The position numbers and the translations under genes were made by a program. DNA of 9,205 nt from assembly GCA_031549185.1 (NCBI GenBank), contig JAVBQG010000033.1:1-9205 (forward strand), given 5' to 3'. Shown one piece after another: positions 1 to 5,302 of this stretch. The DNA is from JAVBQG01 sp031549185 (GTDB lineage: Bacteria; Synergistota; Synergistia; Synergistales; Synergistaceae). Under the pieces are notes generated by a model, which ran no database searches, had not been told where the DNA came from, and saw nothing but the letters and a program-made list of their open reading frames with translations. Each line of letters opens with the position of its first letter. The stretch's first letter is position 1.

Positions 1-1
1 G

Positions 2-337
2 TACTTCGGCGCGGGCGTCGTGGCCGACGAGGGAATCGCGCTCGAATGGTCGCGCATCCCGCACTTCTACAGCCCCTTTTACGTCTACCAGTACGCCACC
101 GGCTACTCCGCCGCCGCCTCGCTCGCCCGGCAGATCGTGACGGAGGGCGAGCCCGCGCGGGCGCGCTACCTGCAGTTTCTCTCCAGCGGCAGCAGCGACT
201 ACTCCATCGAGCTGCTAAAGCGCGCGGGCGTCGACATGAGCAGCCCGGCGCCGATCATGGACGCGATCGAGTCGTTCAATACGACGTTGGGCGAAATGGA
301 GAAATTGCTCGGGGAGATCGGGGCGCTGAAGGAATAA
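2..337 (+). CDS. pepF: Oligoendopeptidase F, C-terminal part (gene runs in from the left edge)
   Basis: Only the last ~111 codons are present; the frame is open to the window edge at base 2, so the start and the zinc-binding HExxH helix lie outside. The visible part carries the conserved M3-family C-terminal signature: an IPHFYSPFYVYQYATG-type block (IPHFY, then FYVYQYATG), followed by AARQI-like helix residues, the YLQFLSSGSSDYSIELLKRAGVD region and a terminal acidic helix. In oligoendopeptidases the His/Tyr-rich block forms part of the substrate cleft; the enzyme is a cytoplasmic zinc metallopeptidase that degrades oligopeptides of roughly 7-17 residues. The family is about 600 residues long, so this is about one sixth of the protein. 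The ending (GEIGALKE, stop TAA) looks natural. Oddity: its last 113 bp occur again at 2094-2206 with a different stop codon, so it is unclear which copy is the ancestral 3' end. Confident of family; other M3 subfamilies are less likely. Confidence 0.9.
   Translation, partial: YFGAGVVADEGIALEWSRIPHFYSPFYVYQYATGYSAAASLARQIVTEGEPARARYLQFLSSGSSDYSIELLKRAGVDMSSPAPIMDAIESFNTTLGEMEKLLGEIGALKE
224..336 (+). repeat. pepF-tail direct repeat, copy 1
   Basis: This 113-bp stretch is the 3' end of the intact pepF reading frame. It matches 2094-2206 at a constant offset of 1870 bp with only two differences: base 281 (A, versus G at 2151; Thr versus Ala codon) and base 310 (C, versus G at 2180; synonymous Leu). 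Similarity ends sharply at both sides: upstream of 224 only copy 1 continues as peptidase, and downstream the stop codons already differ (TAA here, TAG in copy 2). The two copies bracket the surface-protein cassette. Confidence 0.95.
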
Positions 338-398
338 ACAGAGTTCGCCTACCCGGTGGATTGTCGTCGACAAAATGATACAGGGATATCCGAAAGAG

Positions 399-422
399 AA
401 GCCTCAAGATTTCTTGAGGCTT
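399..422 (+). terminator. Perfect 10-bp hairpin downstream of pepF
   Basis: AAGCCTCAAG at 399-408 is the exact reverse complement of CTTGAGGCTT at 413-422, with an ATTT loop. One further T follows, giving TTT at 421-423, then AATTGGG; the weak U tract makes termination plausible rather than certain. In repeat copy B (5141-5164) one base of the left arm has changed C to T, giving a G-U pair and keeping the fold in RNA. This suggests that the structure, not only the sequence, has been retained. It sits between the pepF stop and the promoter of the next gene, so it could insulate the two. Confidence 0.55.
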
Positions 423-433
423 TAATTGGGACC

Positions 434-462
434 TTCTCTTTTGTCAGGAACATTAGTATAAT
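434..462 (+). promoter_or_regulatory. Candidate promoter for the first surface protein
   Basis: A perfect TATAAT -10 box lies at 457-462 and is conserved in repeat copy B (5200-5205). At 17-bp spacing the -35 position is TTCTCT (434-439), a weak match, so an activator or alternative contacts may be needed. Initiation near 469 would give a leader of about 100 bases containing a short hairpin (TGACAC paired with GTGTCA, around 511-542) before the start codon at 568. Confidence 0.5.
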
Positions 463-567
463 CTCATCAATCCGCGCTTATTCCGTTGATGTCGTGAGCG
501 CGCAGGACCATTGACACGTTTTTCGTCGCAACTTGGTGTCAGTCTCGAGAGAGAGGAGAACACGCAA

Positions 568-2013
568 ATGAGGAGGATTTTTTTTCACTTCATCTTTTTA
601 GCGCTTTCGGCGTGGGCGACGGTATTCGTGTTTCCGGGGAGCGCACACGCGGGCGTGGACTGGGGTTTTTTAAACGATGTCACCCTCTCGGCCGACATGG
701 TTGGCGTTCCCTTGAATCCCCTATTCAACAAGAGCGACGATTCGATAATCGCCAGCAACGCAACGATCCCCAGCAACACGGCGCAGGTGGCCGTAACGGT
801 AGCGTTTGCGAACACGGGGGAGACTGTCACTGTAAACGGCGCAGACATCAGCCTGCAGGGGACCAGCCCGGTTTCCACGACGCTCACTCTGCCGCTGCCG
901 GGCAATAAAATCGAAATTACTGCGACTGGTACGAGCAAAACTGAAACCTTCACAATAAACGTCGTCTTCGCAGCTCCTCCCGTGCTCCCCGACGATCCCT
1001 CTGTACCCGTCACAGGGTTTGTCGTCAGCCCCGACGTGATGTCGCTCGACCTGAAAGGCAAGAGCGTCGACAAGGTCGTCGGCATTATCACGCCGTCTGA
1101 CGCGACGAACCAATCGATCTCCTGGAGCGTGACGCCGGAGGGTATCGTCCGCCTGGGCGCGACAACCAGCACCTCGCGCACTCCGATCACCGTCACCGCT
1201 CTCAAAGAGGGGACGGCGACGATCACGGGCAGGACGGCGAACAACCTCACCGACACGTGTATGGTGACCGTCGAGAGCATCACTCCGTTGAGCGTAGACG
1301 TCTCGCCGGGCAGGGCGACCGTCGTCAGCGGAGACAGCGTAACGTTCACGGCGACGGCGAACGGCGGCACGACGCCATACTCGTACCAGTGGGCGAAGGG
1401 CGAAAGCGGCATCGCGGGAGCGACGGGGAGCACCTTCACGATCGGCAGCGCACTCGAGAAAGACGCGGGCACGTATACCTGCACGGTGACTGACTCCCCG
1501 GGATCGACGGCGAGCGCGAGCGGCACCCTGGAGGTTGCCGCCCCAGGCGGCAATCTCACCCTTGCCGCGTCCAGCATCGCCTCAAATGGATGCACACTCG
1601 TGGCGACGCTGACGAACAAACTCGGAGATCCCATCCCTCGACGCAGCGTCACGATAGCCTTTACCACGGGCCCATCTCTGTCGGCAACAGGCATCACCGA
1701 CCAAGACGGAAAATTGACATGGTATACTGGCGCAGGCGCAAACTCCCTTAATTCGTCAACAAGCTACACGGTCGTAGCCACGTCCCCAGGTTGTGAAAAA
1801 GCCACACTTACGTTTACAACGGATTCAGAAGACTCCTGGGGTTGCTCAAATGGGATAGGTAGTACAGGTGGATCGGCGATGCTGTTTGCAGCCGCGGCCG
1901 GCGTGCTCCTGCGCACGCGAGAACGCCGGCCCGCCAAGAAGAAATCGGCGGGAGGCAGAAAATCCGGCGCCGAACCTGTCAGGGAGAGGCCAAGATATAA
2001 AGCGACCTGTTGA
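568..2013 (+). CDS. Secreted multi-Ig-domain surface protein with a C-terminal Cys/TM sorting signal
   Basis: The chosen start is ATG 568, preceded by GAGAGGAG; an upstream in-frame TTG at 511 would put a hydrophilic tail before a clear signal peptide. The product is 481 residues. Residues 1-28 form a signal peptide (basic MRR, hydrophobic core, AHA cleavage site). Residues ~75-135 resemble a cadherin-like beta sandwich. Residues ~148-235 form a BIG2 domain (V-x-S-P-D-x-x-S-L-D, then A-L-K-E-G-T-A-T-I-T). Residues ~240-324 form an Ig-like domain with W275 and C305 (GTYTCTV); the usual first Cys is replaced by Thr. Residues ~329-418 resemble an invasin/BIG1-type domain (NKLGDPIPRRSVTI, then DQDGKLT). 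Cys426 precedes a short hydrophobic stretch (436-448) and a basic tail, as in SYNERG-CTERM signals, but the tail is about 30 residues longer than expected. Likely role: adhesin or structural surface protein. No enzymatic motif is seen. It is the sole gene between the two pepF tails. Confidence 0.85.
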   Translation: MRRIFFHFIFLALSAWATVFVFPGSAHAGVDWGFLNDVTLSADMVGVPLNPLFNKSDDSIIASNATIPSNTAQVAVTVAFANTGETVTVNGADISLQGTSPVSTTLTLPLPGNKIEITATGTSKTETFTINVVFAAPPVLPDDPSVPVTGFVVSPDVMSLDLKGKSVDKVVGIITPSDATNQSISWSVTPEGIVRLGATTSTSRTPITVTALKEGTATITGRTANNLTDTCMVTVESITPLSVDVSPGRATVVSGDSVTFTATANGGTTPYSYQWAKGESGIAGATGSTFTIGSALEKDAGTYTCTVTDSPGSTASASGTLEVAAPGGNLTLAASSIASNGCTLVATLTNKLGDPIPRRSVTIAFTTGPSLSATGITDQDGKLTWYTGAGANSLNSSTSYTVVATSPGCEKATLTFTTDSEDSWGCSNGIGSTGGSAMLFAAAAGVLLRTRERRPAKKKSAGGRKSGAEPVRERPRYKATC

Positions 2014-2026
2014 AAAATGATTATCC

Positions 2027-2057
2027 TTCGGCTCCGCTTGGGAACCGCGGAGTCGAA
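2027..2057 (+). terminator. Hairpin after the surface-protein gene
   Basis: TTCGGCTCCGC (2027-2037) pairs with GCGGAGTCGAA (2047-2057) over 11 positions, one of them a G-U pair, around the 9-base loop TTGGGAACC. It lies 14 bases after the stop codon at 2013. No U tract follows on the plus strand, so a Rho-independent terminator is only possible; the hairpin could equally protect the 3' end of the mRNA. Confidence 0.4.
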
Positions 2058-2093
2058 GCAAGCCCCGAAAAAACCAACCGTAAATATTTCGAT

Positions 2094-2207
2094 GCGGGCG
2101 TCGACATGAGCAGCCCGGCGCCGATCATGGACGCGATCGAGTCGTTCAATGCGACGTTGGGCGAAATGGAGAAATTGCTGGGGGAGATCGGGGCGCTGAA
2201 GGAATAG
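2094..2207 (+). pseudogene. Detached second copy of the pepF 3' end
   Basis: These bases encode the last 37 residues of oligoendopeptidase F (AGVDMSSPAPIMDAIESF onward to GALKE, stop TAG) with one Thr-to-Ala change, but nothing of the peptidase lies upstream. Before base 2094 the sequence is unrelated intergenic DNA. An open frame from a TTG at 2010 happens to run into it, but that start overlaps the stop of the preceding gene and has no ribosome-binding site, so translation is unlikely. It is best read as the second direct repeat of the cassette boundary: either the original pepF end left behind by an insertion, or a duplicate. The synonymous change at 2180 suggests divergence time or a donor from a related strain. 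Confidence 0.85.
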
Positions 2208-2247
2208 GGGGCACGTTTTGTTCCTTTAAAACAAGCCGCAGTACGGG

Positions 2248-2267
2248 TTGACATGTGATACTATACA
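2248..2267 (+). promoter_or_regulatory. Possible promoter upstream of the small membrane-peptide unit
   Basis: A perfect TTGACA (2248-2253) is followed by TGTGATACT and TATACA (2262-2267). The spacing between TTGACA and TATACA is only 8 bases, so they cannot form one sigma-70 promoter in the usual way. TGTGATACT may serve as an extended -10 with no clear -35. An initiation point near 2270-2285 would fit a transcript of about 270-290 bases ending at the terminator near 2552. Weak evidence. Confidence 0.25.
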
Positions 2268-2322
2268 AACGATGGGGCCTCCGGCGAAGCTTCACAGAGG
2301 GCGTCGGTGAGTCAAGTAAGGT

Positions 2323-2340
2323 CTTCTCCTCTTGGAGGGG
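2323..2340 (+). promoter_or_regulatory. Hairpin that masks the Shine-Dalgarno of the small peptide
   Basis: CTTCTCC (2323-2329) pairs with GGAGGGG (2334-2340) around a TCTT loop: seven pairs, two of them G-U. The right arm is the ribosome-binding site for the GTG start at 2349. Translation would need this stem to open. An SD buried in a local stem is typical of small toxin mRNAs and other translation-controlled leaders. Confidence 0.55.
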
Positions 2341-2348
2341 GTGATGCA

Positions 2349-2498
2349 GTGCCGCAAGGTACGAATCGCCCTTCCGGTGACAATAAGGAGGAGCGAGACC
2401 GAACAACTCTCACCAGGGTTTTGCGTCTCGCTCCTCTGATCGCCGTGATCCTCCAGCTTCTTGAGTTGACGCTCAAGTTGTTCGGAGTGATCCGGTAG
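2349..2498 (+). CDS. Small hydrophobic peptide, possible holin-like/type I toxin-like membrane peptide
   Basis: This 49-residue product is too short for most gene callers. The start is GTG 2349, seven bases behind a strong GGAGGGGG; an in-frame GTG at 2307 lacks such a site. Residues 1-20 are polar (MPQGTNRPSGDNKEERDRTT). Residues ~24-46 (RVLRLAPLIAVILQLLELTL onward) form a hydrophobic, partly amphipathic helix rich in Leu/Ile/Val, ending KLFGVIR. Size, single helix with basic flanks, masked SD and terminator starting right after the stop resemble holin-like and Fst-like type I toxins, but I recognise no specific family. A competing frame with the same SD (ATG 2344-2439, 31 residues, no hydrophobic run) is less convincing. 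The coding region contains a 12-bp inverted pair (2388-2399 with 2425-2436), so the transcript may be mainly a structured RNA. Function unproven. Confidence 0.4.
   Translation: MPQGTNRPSGDNKEERDRTTLTRVLRLAPLIAVILQLLELTLKLFGVIR
2388..2436 (+). other. Long inverted pair inside the small-peptide transcript
   Basis: GAGGAGCGAGAC (2388-2399) is the exact reverse complement of GTCTCGCTCCTC (2425-2436), with a 25-base loop. A second stem follows (CTTGAG 2459-2464 with CTCAAG 2471-2476), then a GGAA-capped stem right after the stop codon (TTGCC/GGCAA, around 2499-2512). Such dense pairing in 150 bases of coding sequence is unusual and supports an RNA-level function. Confidence 0.6.
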
Positions 2499-2519
2499 TT
2501 GCCGGAAGGCAATTGCTCC

Positions 2520-2552
2520 AGGGTTGTCCTACCATCGGGGGCAACCCTTTTT
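2520..2552 (+). terminator. Strong Rho-independent terminator
   Basis: AGGGTTGTCC (2520-2529) pairs with GGGGCAACCCT (ending 2548) over ten positions including one G-U. It is followed by TTTTT (2548-2552). It closes the small-peptide transcript. An alternative pairing of the bases just after the stop codon (GTTGCC) with GGCAAC is also possible, so two competing 3' structures exist. Confidence 0.8.
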
Positions 2553-2596
2553 CACCTCCAATTATATCACTTTTCTCCGGGACTGCAAAAGGGGAG

Positions 2597-2612
2597 CGGC
2601 GCTACAGCGCCG
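2597..2612. repeat. Short GC-rich palindrome
   Basis: CGGCGCT (2597-2603) and AGCGCCG (2606-2612) are perfect reverse complements separated by AC. It lies in the gene-free stretch 2553-2823 beside the larger double palindrome, so it may belong to the same REP-like family or act as part of a convergent terminator region. Confidence 0.5.
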
Positions 2613-2650
2613 GGTAGACGACGCATCAAACCCGACCACCCAGTCTCAGG

Positions 2651-2802
2651 CCCGACCTCACCCCCCGGCCCCCTCTCCCAAAGCGGAGAGGGGGAGAAGG
2701 GCAGAGTCAGAGACACAAAGAAGATTCTGCTTTCCGGTTTCGTTTCGCTCCCCTCCCTCCCCGCTTTGGGGGAGGGAGGGGCCGGGGGAGGGAGAGGTCG
2801 GG
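2651..2802. repeat. Paired REP/BIME-like palindromic element
   Basis: Two GC-rich palindromes face each other. The left one has CCCTCTCC and GGAGAGGG around CAAAGC (about 2671-2693). The right one has CCCTCCCTCCCC and GGGGGAGGGAGGG around GCTTT (about 2751-2780). The whole left arm (from CCCGACCTC at 2651) is also an imperfect reverse complement of the whole right arm (ending GAGGTCGGG at 2802), so the entire 150 bp can fold into one cruciform. The centre (2701-2745) is unrelated. Similar CCCCGGCCCCCTCTCCC-type intergenic palindromes occur in many bacterial genomes. It lies just downstream of the kinase stop and could terminate or stabilise that mRNA from one side and shield it from the plus-strand unit on the other. 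Confidence 0.75.
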
Positions 2803-2823
2803 TCTCGGGCCAAAAGAGTTTTT

Positions 2824-4383
2824 TCATGCGTCTGCCCTGGCGTCCAGCGCCGGCAAGGCGAACGAAAAGCGGCTGCCCCGGCCCGGCGCGCTCTCCGCCC
2901 AGACGTGGCCGCCGTGCATCTCTACCAGGCTTTTGACGATGGAAAGTCCCAGACCGCTGCCTCCCTCGCGGCTGCGCGAGGCCATGAAGGTCCGCTCGAA
3001 CACCCGCTCCAGATCCCCGGGCGCGATGCCCTTGCCATTGTCCCCCACGAAAAAGACGCATTTCCCCTCCGTTCGCCGGAGCCCGAACGTCAGTTCGAGA
3101 GGCCCCGCCGCGTGCTTCACCGCATTCGACACCAGGTTGTCGAAAATCTGCCAGAGGCGGTTGAAATCGGCCTCGATCTCCAGATCCTCCGCATCCGCGC
3201 CGATGTCCAGCGACAGTTTCGGGGGCGGTTCCTCGCGCCCTGCGAATTCCATATCGTAATGCGCGAAGAAGGCCCGCAGCGTCTCCACCGCCGACATGCG
3301 TCTCGGCTCCAGTTTCACGATCCCCGCCTCGAGGCGCGCCAGGTCGAACAGGGTATCCAGGCGTTCCGTCAGCTGCCGCGAGCGCTGCGAGGCGATCCTG
3401 ACGAACGGCTCCGACTCCGGCGTCAGGCAGCGTTCCTCCAGAAGCTGGACCGCCCCGCAGATTGCCGCCGCCGGCGTGCGGAGGTCGTGCGCCATGTTGG
3501 CGATCATATCGCGCCGTCCCTCCTCCGCCTTCGCCAGCTCGGCCGTTCGCAGCGCCACCGCCGCCTCCAGCTCCGCGTTCCATGAGAGCAATTTTTTCTG
3601 CGTCGCCGCGTATTCCATCGCGATCCCCACGAAGAGGATCAACCCCATGAGCACGGCGCCCATCGCCACATAGTGCACGACGAAGACGTCCGCCGGCGTC
3701 TTCGTCGCGATTTCGCGCAGGCCGCTGGTGCCGTACGCGATCACCGCCGCGACGGCGGGCCGAAGGGCCCGGTCGCCCGACCGCACATGGCAGGCGCACA
3801 CCCGCCCAGCCGTCAGAACGACGATCAGCCCGGAAAAACACCGGTTAGCGACGTCCGTGACGAGATACAACGGGTTGCCCGCGATGTAGAGGGGAAGGCT
3901 GGCTATGCCGGCGACGATCAGGAAGAGGAGAAAGGAAATGGCCTTTGCCGCCGCCCGGTCCGCCCACCCGGCCCTATGCAGCGGGCAAATTTTTTCACAC
4001 GCCTCGCGGAAGTAAAGCGCCGTGAAGGTGACGGCGAAGGTGACGCCGATGCTGTAGAGTACGTTGCTGAAGAGCGTGGGTCCTTTTGCCGCCTCGAACG
4101 CGTTGACCGCGACGAAGCCGCCGCCGAAGAAGACGGAGAGCGCGAAATACAGCATGCCGCGCTCCCGCCGAAAAAAGAACCAGATGCAAAGGACGAGCGC
4201 GAAAAGCCCGAACTGGAAGGTGCCCATGGCCGTGCCGGCCCAGACCGCGCGGATGCGCCCCGCTTCGCCCGACGCCCTCAGGGTTTCGAGCGGCAGAAGG
4301 GCGAAGAACGCCACGCTGGCGAGGAGGCAAGCCGCGTCGAAGAGCCCCGCGCGAAACCGCGGGGACGAGGGCACGCCGCGCAC
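2824..4383 (-). CDS. Membrane sensor histidine kinase (multi-span, no periplasmic sensor domain)
   Basis: The product is 519 residues, starting at GTG 4383, one base after the response-regulator stop (TGA-C-GTG), with GGAGGA just upstream inside the preceding gene; translational coupling is likely. Residues ~10-258 contain about seven or eight hydrophobic spans with short loops, resembling the 7TM class of receptor kinases without an attached sensor domain. A short coiled linker (~262-292) leads to HisKA with phospho-acceptor H299 in MAHDLRTP, the DHp helices, then a HATPase_c domain: N-box N416/N420 (FDNLVSNAVKH), G1 D448-N449-G450, F-box 462-466, G2 GGSGLGLS (474-481). All catalytic motifs look intact. 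It autophosphorylates in response to an unknown, probably membrane-borne or intramembrane signal and should pass phosphate to the adjacent regulator. No HAMP or PAS domain is evident. The target genes are not identifiable; the neighbouring surface genes are candidates only by position. Confidence 0.92.
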   Translation of the reverse strand: MRGVPSSPRFRAGLFDAACLLASVAFFALLPLETLRASGEAGRIRAVWAGTAMGTFQFGLFALVLCIWFFFRRERGMLYFALSVFFGGGFVAVNAFEAAKGPTLFSNVLYSIGVTFAVTFTALYFREACEKICPLHRAGWADRAAAKAISFLLFLIVAGIASLPLYIAGNPLYLVTDVANRCFSGLIVVLTAGRVCACHVRSGDRALRPAVAAVIAYGTSGLREIATKTPADVFVVHYVAMGAVLMGLILFVGIAMEYAATQKKLLSWNAELEAAVALRTAELAKAEEGRRDMIANMAHDLRTPAAAICGAVQLLEERCLTPESEPFVRIASQRSRQLTERLDTLFDLARLEAGIVKLEPRRMSAVETLRAFFAHYDMEFAGREEPPPKLSLDIGADAEDLEIEADFNRLWQIFDNLVSNAVKHAAGPLELTFGLRRTEGKCVFFVGDNGKGIAPGDLERVFERTFMASRSREGGSGLGLSIVKSLVEMHGGHVWAESAPGRGSRFSFALPALDARADA

Positions 4384-4384
4384 G

Positions 4385-5083
4385 TCAGCCGTCCTCCGCC
4401 TTCGGCCTGGGCATGTCGATCAGAAGATAGCCGATACCCCGCCTGCTCTCGATATGGAAACCGTGCGCGGCCGCCTCGCCCAGCTTGCAGCGAAGCGCGC
4501 TGATGTGGGTCATGAGGGTCTGCGGCGCCACGCTCTCGTTCGGCCAGACGGCGTCGGACAGCTCCGCGAAGGAGACGGTCAGCCCCGGCGTGCGCGCGAG
4601 GCGCAGCAACAGGGAGAACTCCGTCCCCGTCAGCGGCAGCGGCCGCCCGCTCAAAAAGGCGCGGCGTCTTTCGAGGTCGAGCGAGAGGGGCGGCAGCTCG
4701 AACAGGTGCGGCGCCTCTCGGCGGGAGAGCATGCCGAGACGGAGCGACAGCTCGCGCAGGTCGAAGGGCTTGGTCAGGTATTCGGCGCCCAGCTCCAGCC
4801 CCGCCACGCGGTCCTGCGGCGCGTCGCGCCCCGTGACGAAGAAGACGGCGATGCGCGGCGCAACCTCGCGGATGCGGGACGCCAACTCGAACCCGTCCGC
4901 GTCCGGCAACCCCACGTCCAGCAGCACGACGTCGACGGCCCGGCGCGCAAGCGCATCCATGGCCTCCGCGCCGCTGCCGGCGGCGTCGACGTCGTACCCC
5001 TCCGCCGCCAGGTGATCCCGGCAGAGCCGCACGATCTCCGGATCGTCGTCCACGATCAGAACGGCCGAAAATCCCCTTGCCAC
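4385..5083 (-). CDS. OmpR/PhoB-type response regulator
   Basis: The product is 232 residues. The chosen start is GTG 5083 (MARGFSAVLIVDDDP) with GGGGAGG seven to nine bases upstream; a longer open frame reaching 5254 would translate the upstream repeat and promoter and is rejected. Receiver domain, residues 6-118: acidic pair D12/D13, phospho-acceptor D56 (VVLLDVGLPDADG), T84 and K105 (LTKPF). Winged-helix DNA-binding domain, residues ~128-224: LTGTEFSLLLRLA, the recognition-helix region APQTLMTHISALRCKL and the wing RRGIGYLL. This is a complete OmpR-class transcription factor, partner of the kinase encoded one base downstream. The divergent metallophosphoesterase gene shares its intergenic region (5084-5302), so the regulator could control that gene or itself from there. 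No repeated half-sites could be picked out by eye. Confidence 0.95.
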   Translation of the reverse strand: MARGFSAVLIVDDDPEIVRLCRDHLAAEGYDVDAAGSGAEAMDALARRAVDVVLLDVGLPDADGFELASRIREVAPRIAVFFVTGRDAPQDRVAGLELGAEYLTKPFDLRELSLRLGMLSRREAPHLFELPPLSLDLERRRAFLSGRPLPLTGTEFSLLLRLARTPGLTVSFAELSDAVWPNESVAPQTLMTHISALRCKLGEAAAHGFHIESRRGIGYLLIDMPRPKAEDG

Positions 5084-5116
5084 GCGCCCACCTCCCCGCG
5101 AATTGTCATCGACAAA

Positions 5117-5122
5117 ATTATA
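5117..5122 (-). promoter_or_regulatory. Candidate -10 box for the response regulator/kinase operon
   Basis: Read on the minus strand these bases are TATAAT, about 33 bases upstream of the GTG start, giving a leader of roughly 25-30 bases. The -35 position at 17-bp spacing (GACTTC) is poor; TTGAGA lies 21 bases away. In repeat copy A the same position reads TATCAT (base 377 is G instead of T), so the perfect box is specific to this copy. Suggestive but unproven. Confidence 0.4.
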
Positions 5123-5176
5123 CAGGGATATCGGAAAGAGAAGTCTCAAGATTTCTTGAGGCTTCTGTTGGGGGGC

Positions 5177-5205
5177 TTTTATTTTGTAAGGAATGCGTTT
5201 ATAAT
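5177..5205 (+). promoter_or_regulatory. Candidate promoter for the metallophosphoesterase
   Basis: TATAAT at 5200-5205 matches the position conserved in repeat copy A. The region 17 bp upstream is T-rich (5177-5182) without a good TTGACA match. Initiation near 5212 would give a leader of about 90 bases, similar in length to that downstream of copy A. Confidence 0.45.
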
Positions 5206-5302
5206 TTCGCCAATGCACAAACTTATCGCATCGATACAGTAAAGCACGTTTCAAGAGATGAGATTTCCAGTGTCGTATCCTTCATTTTAGGAGGGGTATA
5301 AA

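Larger units (their letters stand above)
361..462 (+). repeat. Intergenic promoter-bearing repeat, copy A
   Basis: This stretch is repeated upstream of the metallophosphoesterase gene at 5103-5205. The first 62 bases (361-422 against 5103-5164) align without gaps with four mismatches (366, 377, 391, 402). The rest aligns with one extra base in copy B and lower identity, but keeps TTTTGT(C/A)AGGAA and a TATAAT box. It starts 23 bases after the pepF stop and ends about 105 bases before the surface-protein start. It contains a 10-bp hairpin and a promoter element, annotated separately. No coding capacity is evident. Both copies lie upstream of an accessory gene in the same orientation, so it may be a mobile or duplicated promoter module. 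Confidence 0.8.
5103..5205 (+). repeat. Intergenic promoter-bearing repeat, copy B
   Basis: This is the second copy of the element at 361-462, in the same orientation, 19 bases upstream of the response-regulator start and about 98 bases upstream of the metallophosphoesterase start. It keeps the hairpin (5141-5150 with 5155-5164, one G-U pair) and the plus-strand TATAAT (5200-5205). Bases 5103-5164 match copy A at 58 of 62 positions. The edges are abrupt on the left (the bases before the shared block differ) and gradual on the right. No terminal inverted repeats or target duplication are obvious. Confidence 0.8.

Noticed and set aside
511..567. Upstream TTG start for the first surface protein
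   Set aside because: It adds 19 polar residues in front of a textbook signal peptide and lacks a ribosome-binding site; ATG 568 has GAGAGGAG at suitable distance.
585..1697. Long minus-strand open frame opposite the first surface protein
   Set aside because: No ribosome-binding site or domain; the plus strand has a signal peptide and clear Ig-like domains. It is a codon-bias shadow.
2010..2207. A 65-residue protein including the second pepF tail
   Set aside because: The TTG start overlaps the previous stop, has no SD, and the first ~28 codons are non-coding hairpin sequence; the tail is an orphan repeat.
224..2207. A complete integrative element or genomic island
   Set aside because: Only one cargo gene is inside and no integrase, excisionase or transfer gene is present; reported as a repeat-flanked cassette instead.
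2524..5242. Several long open frames in other frames and on the plus strand across the two-component genes (for example 2524-3585, 3673-4503, 4064-5242, and minus 2567-3841)
   Set aside because: Arg/Pro/Ala-rich translations without motifs, lying over the unambiguous kinase and regulator frames; GC-rich third positions create such shadows.
5084..5254. N-terminal extension of the response regulator to 5254
   Set aside because: It would translate the intergenic repeat; the receiver domain begins right after GTG 5083, which has its own GGGGAGG.
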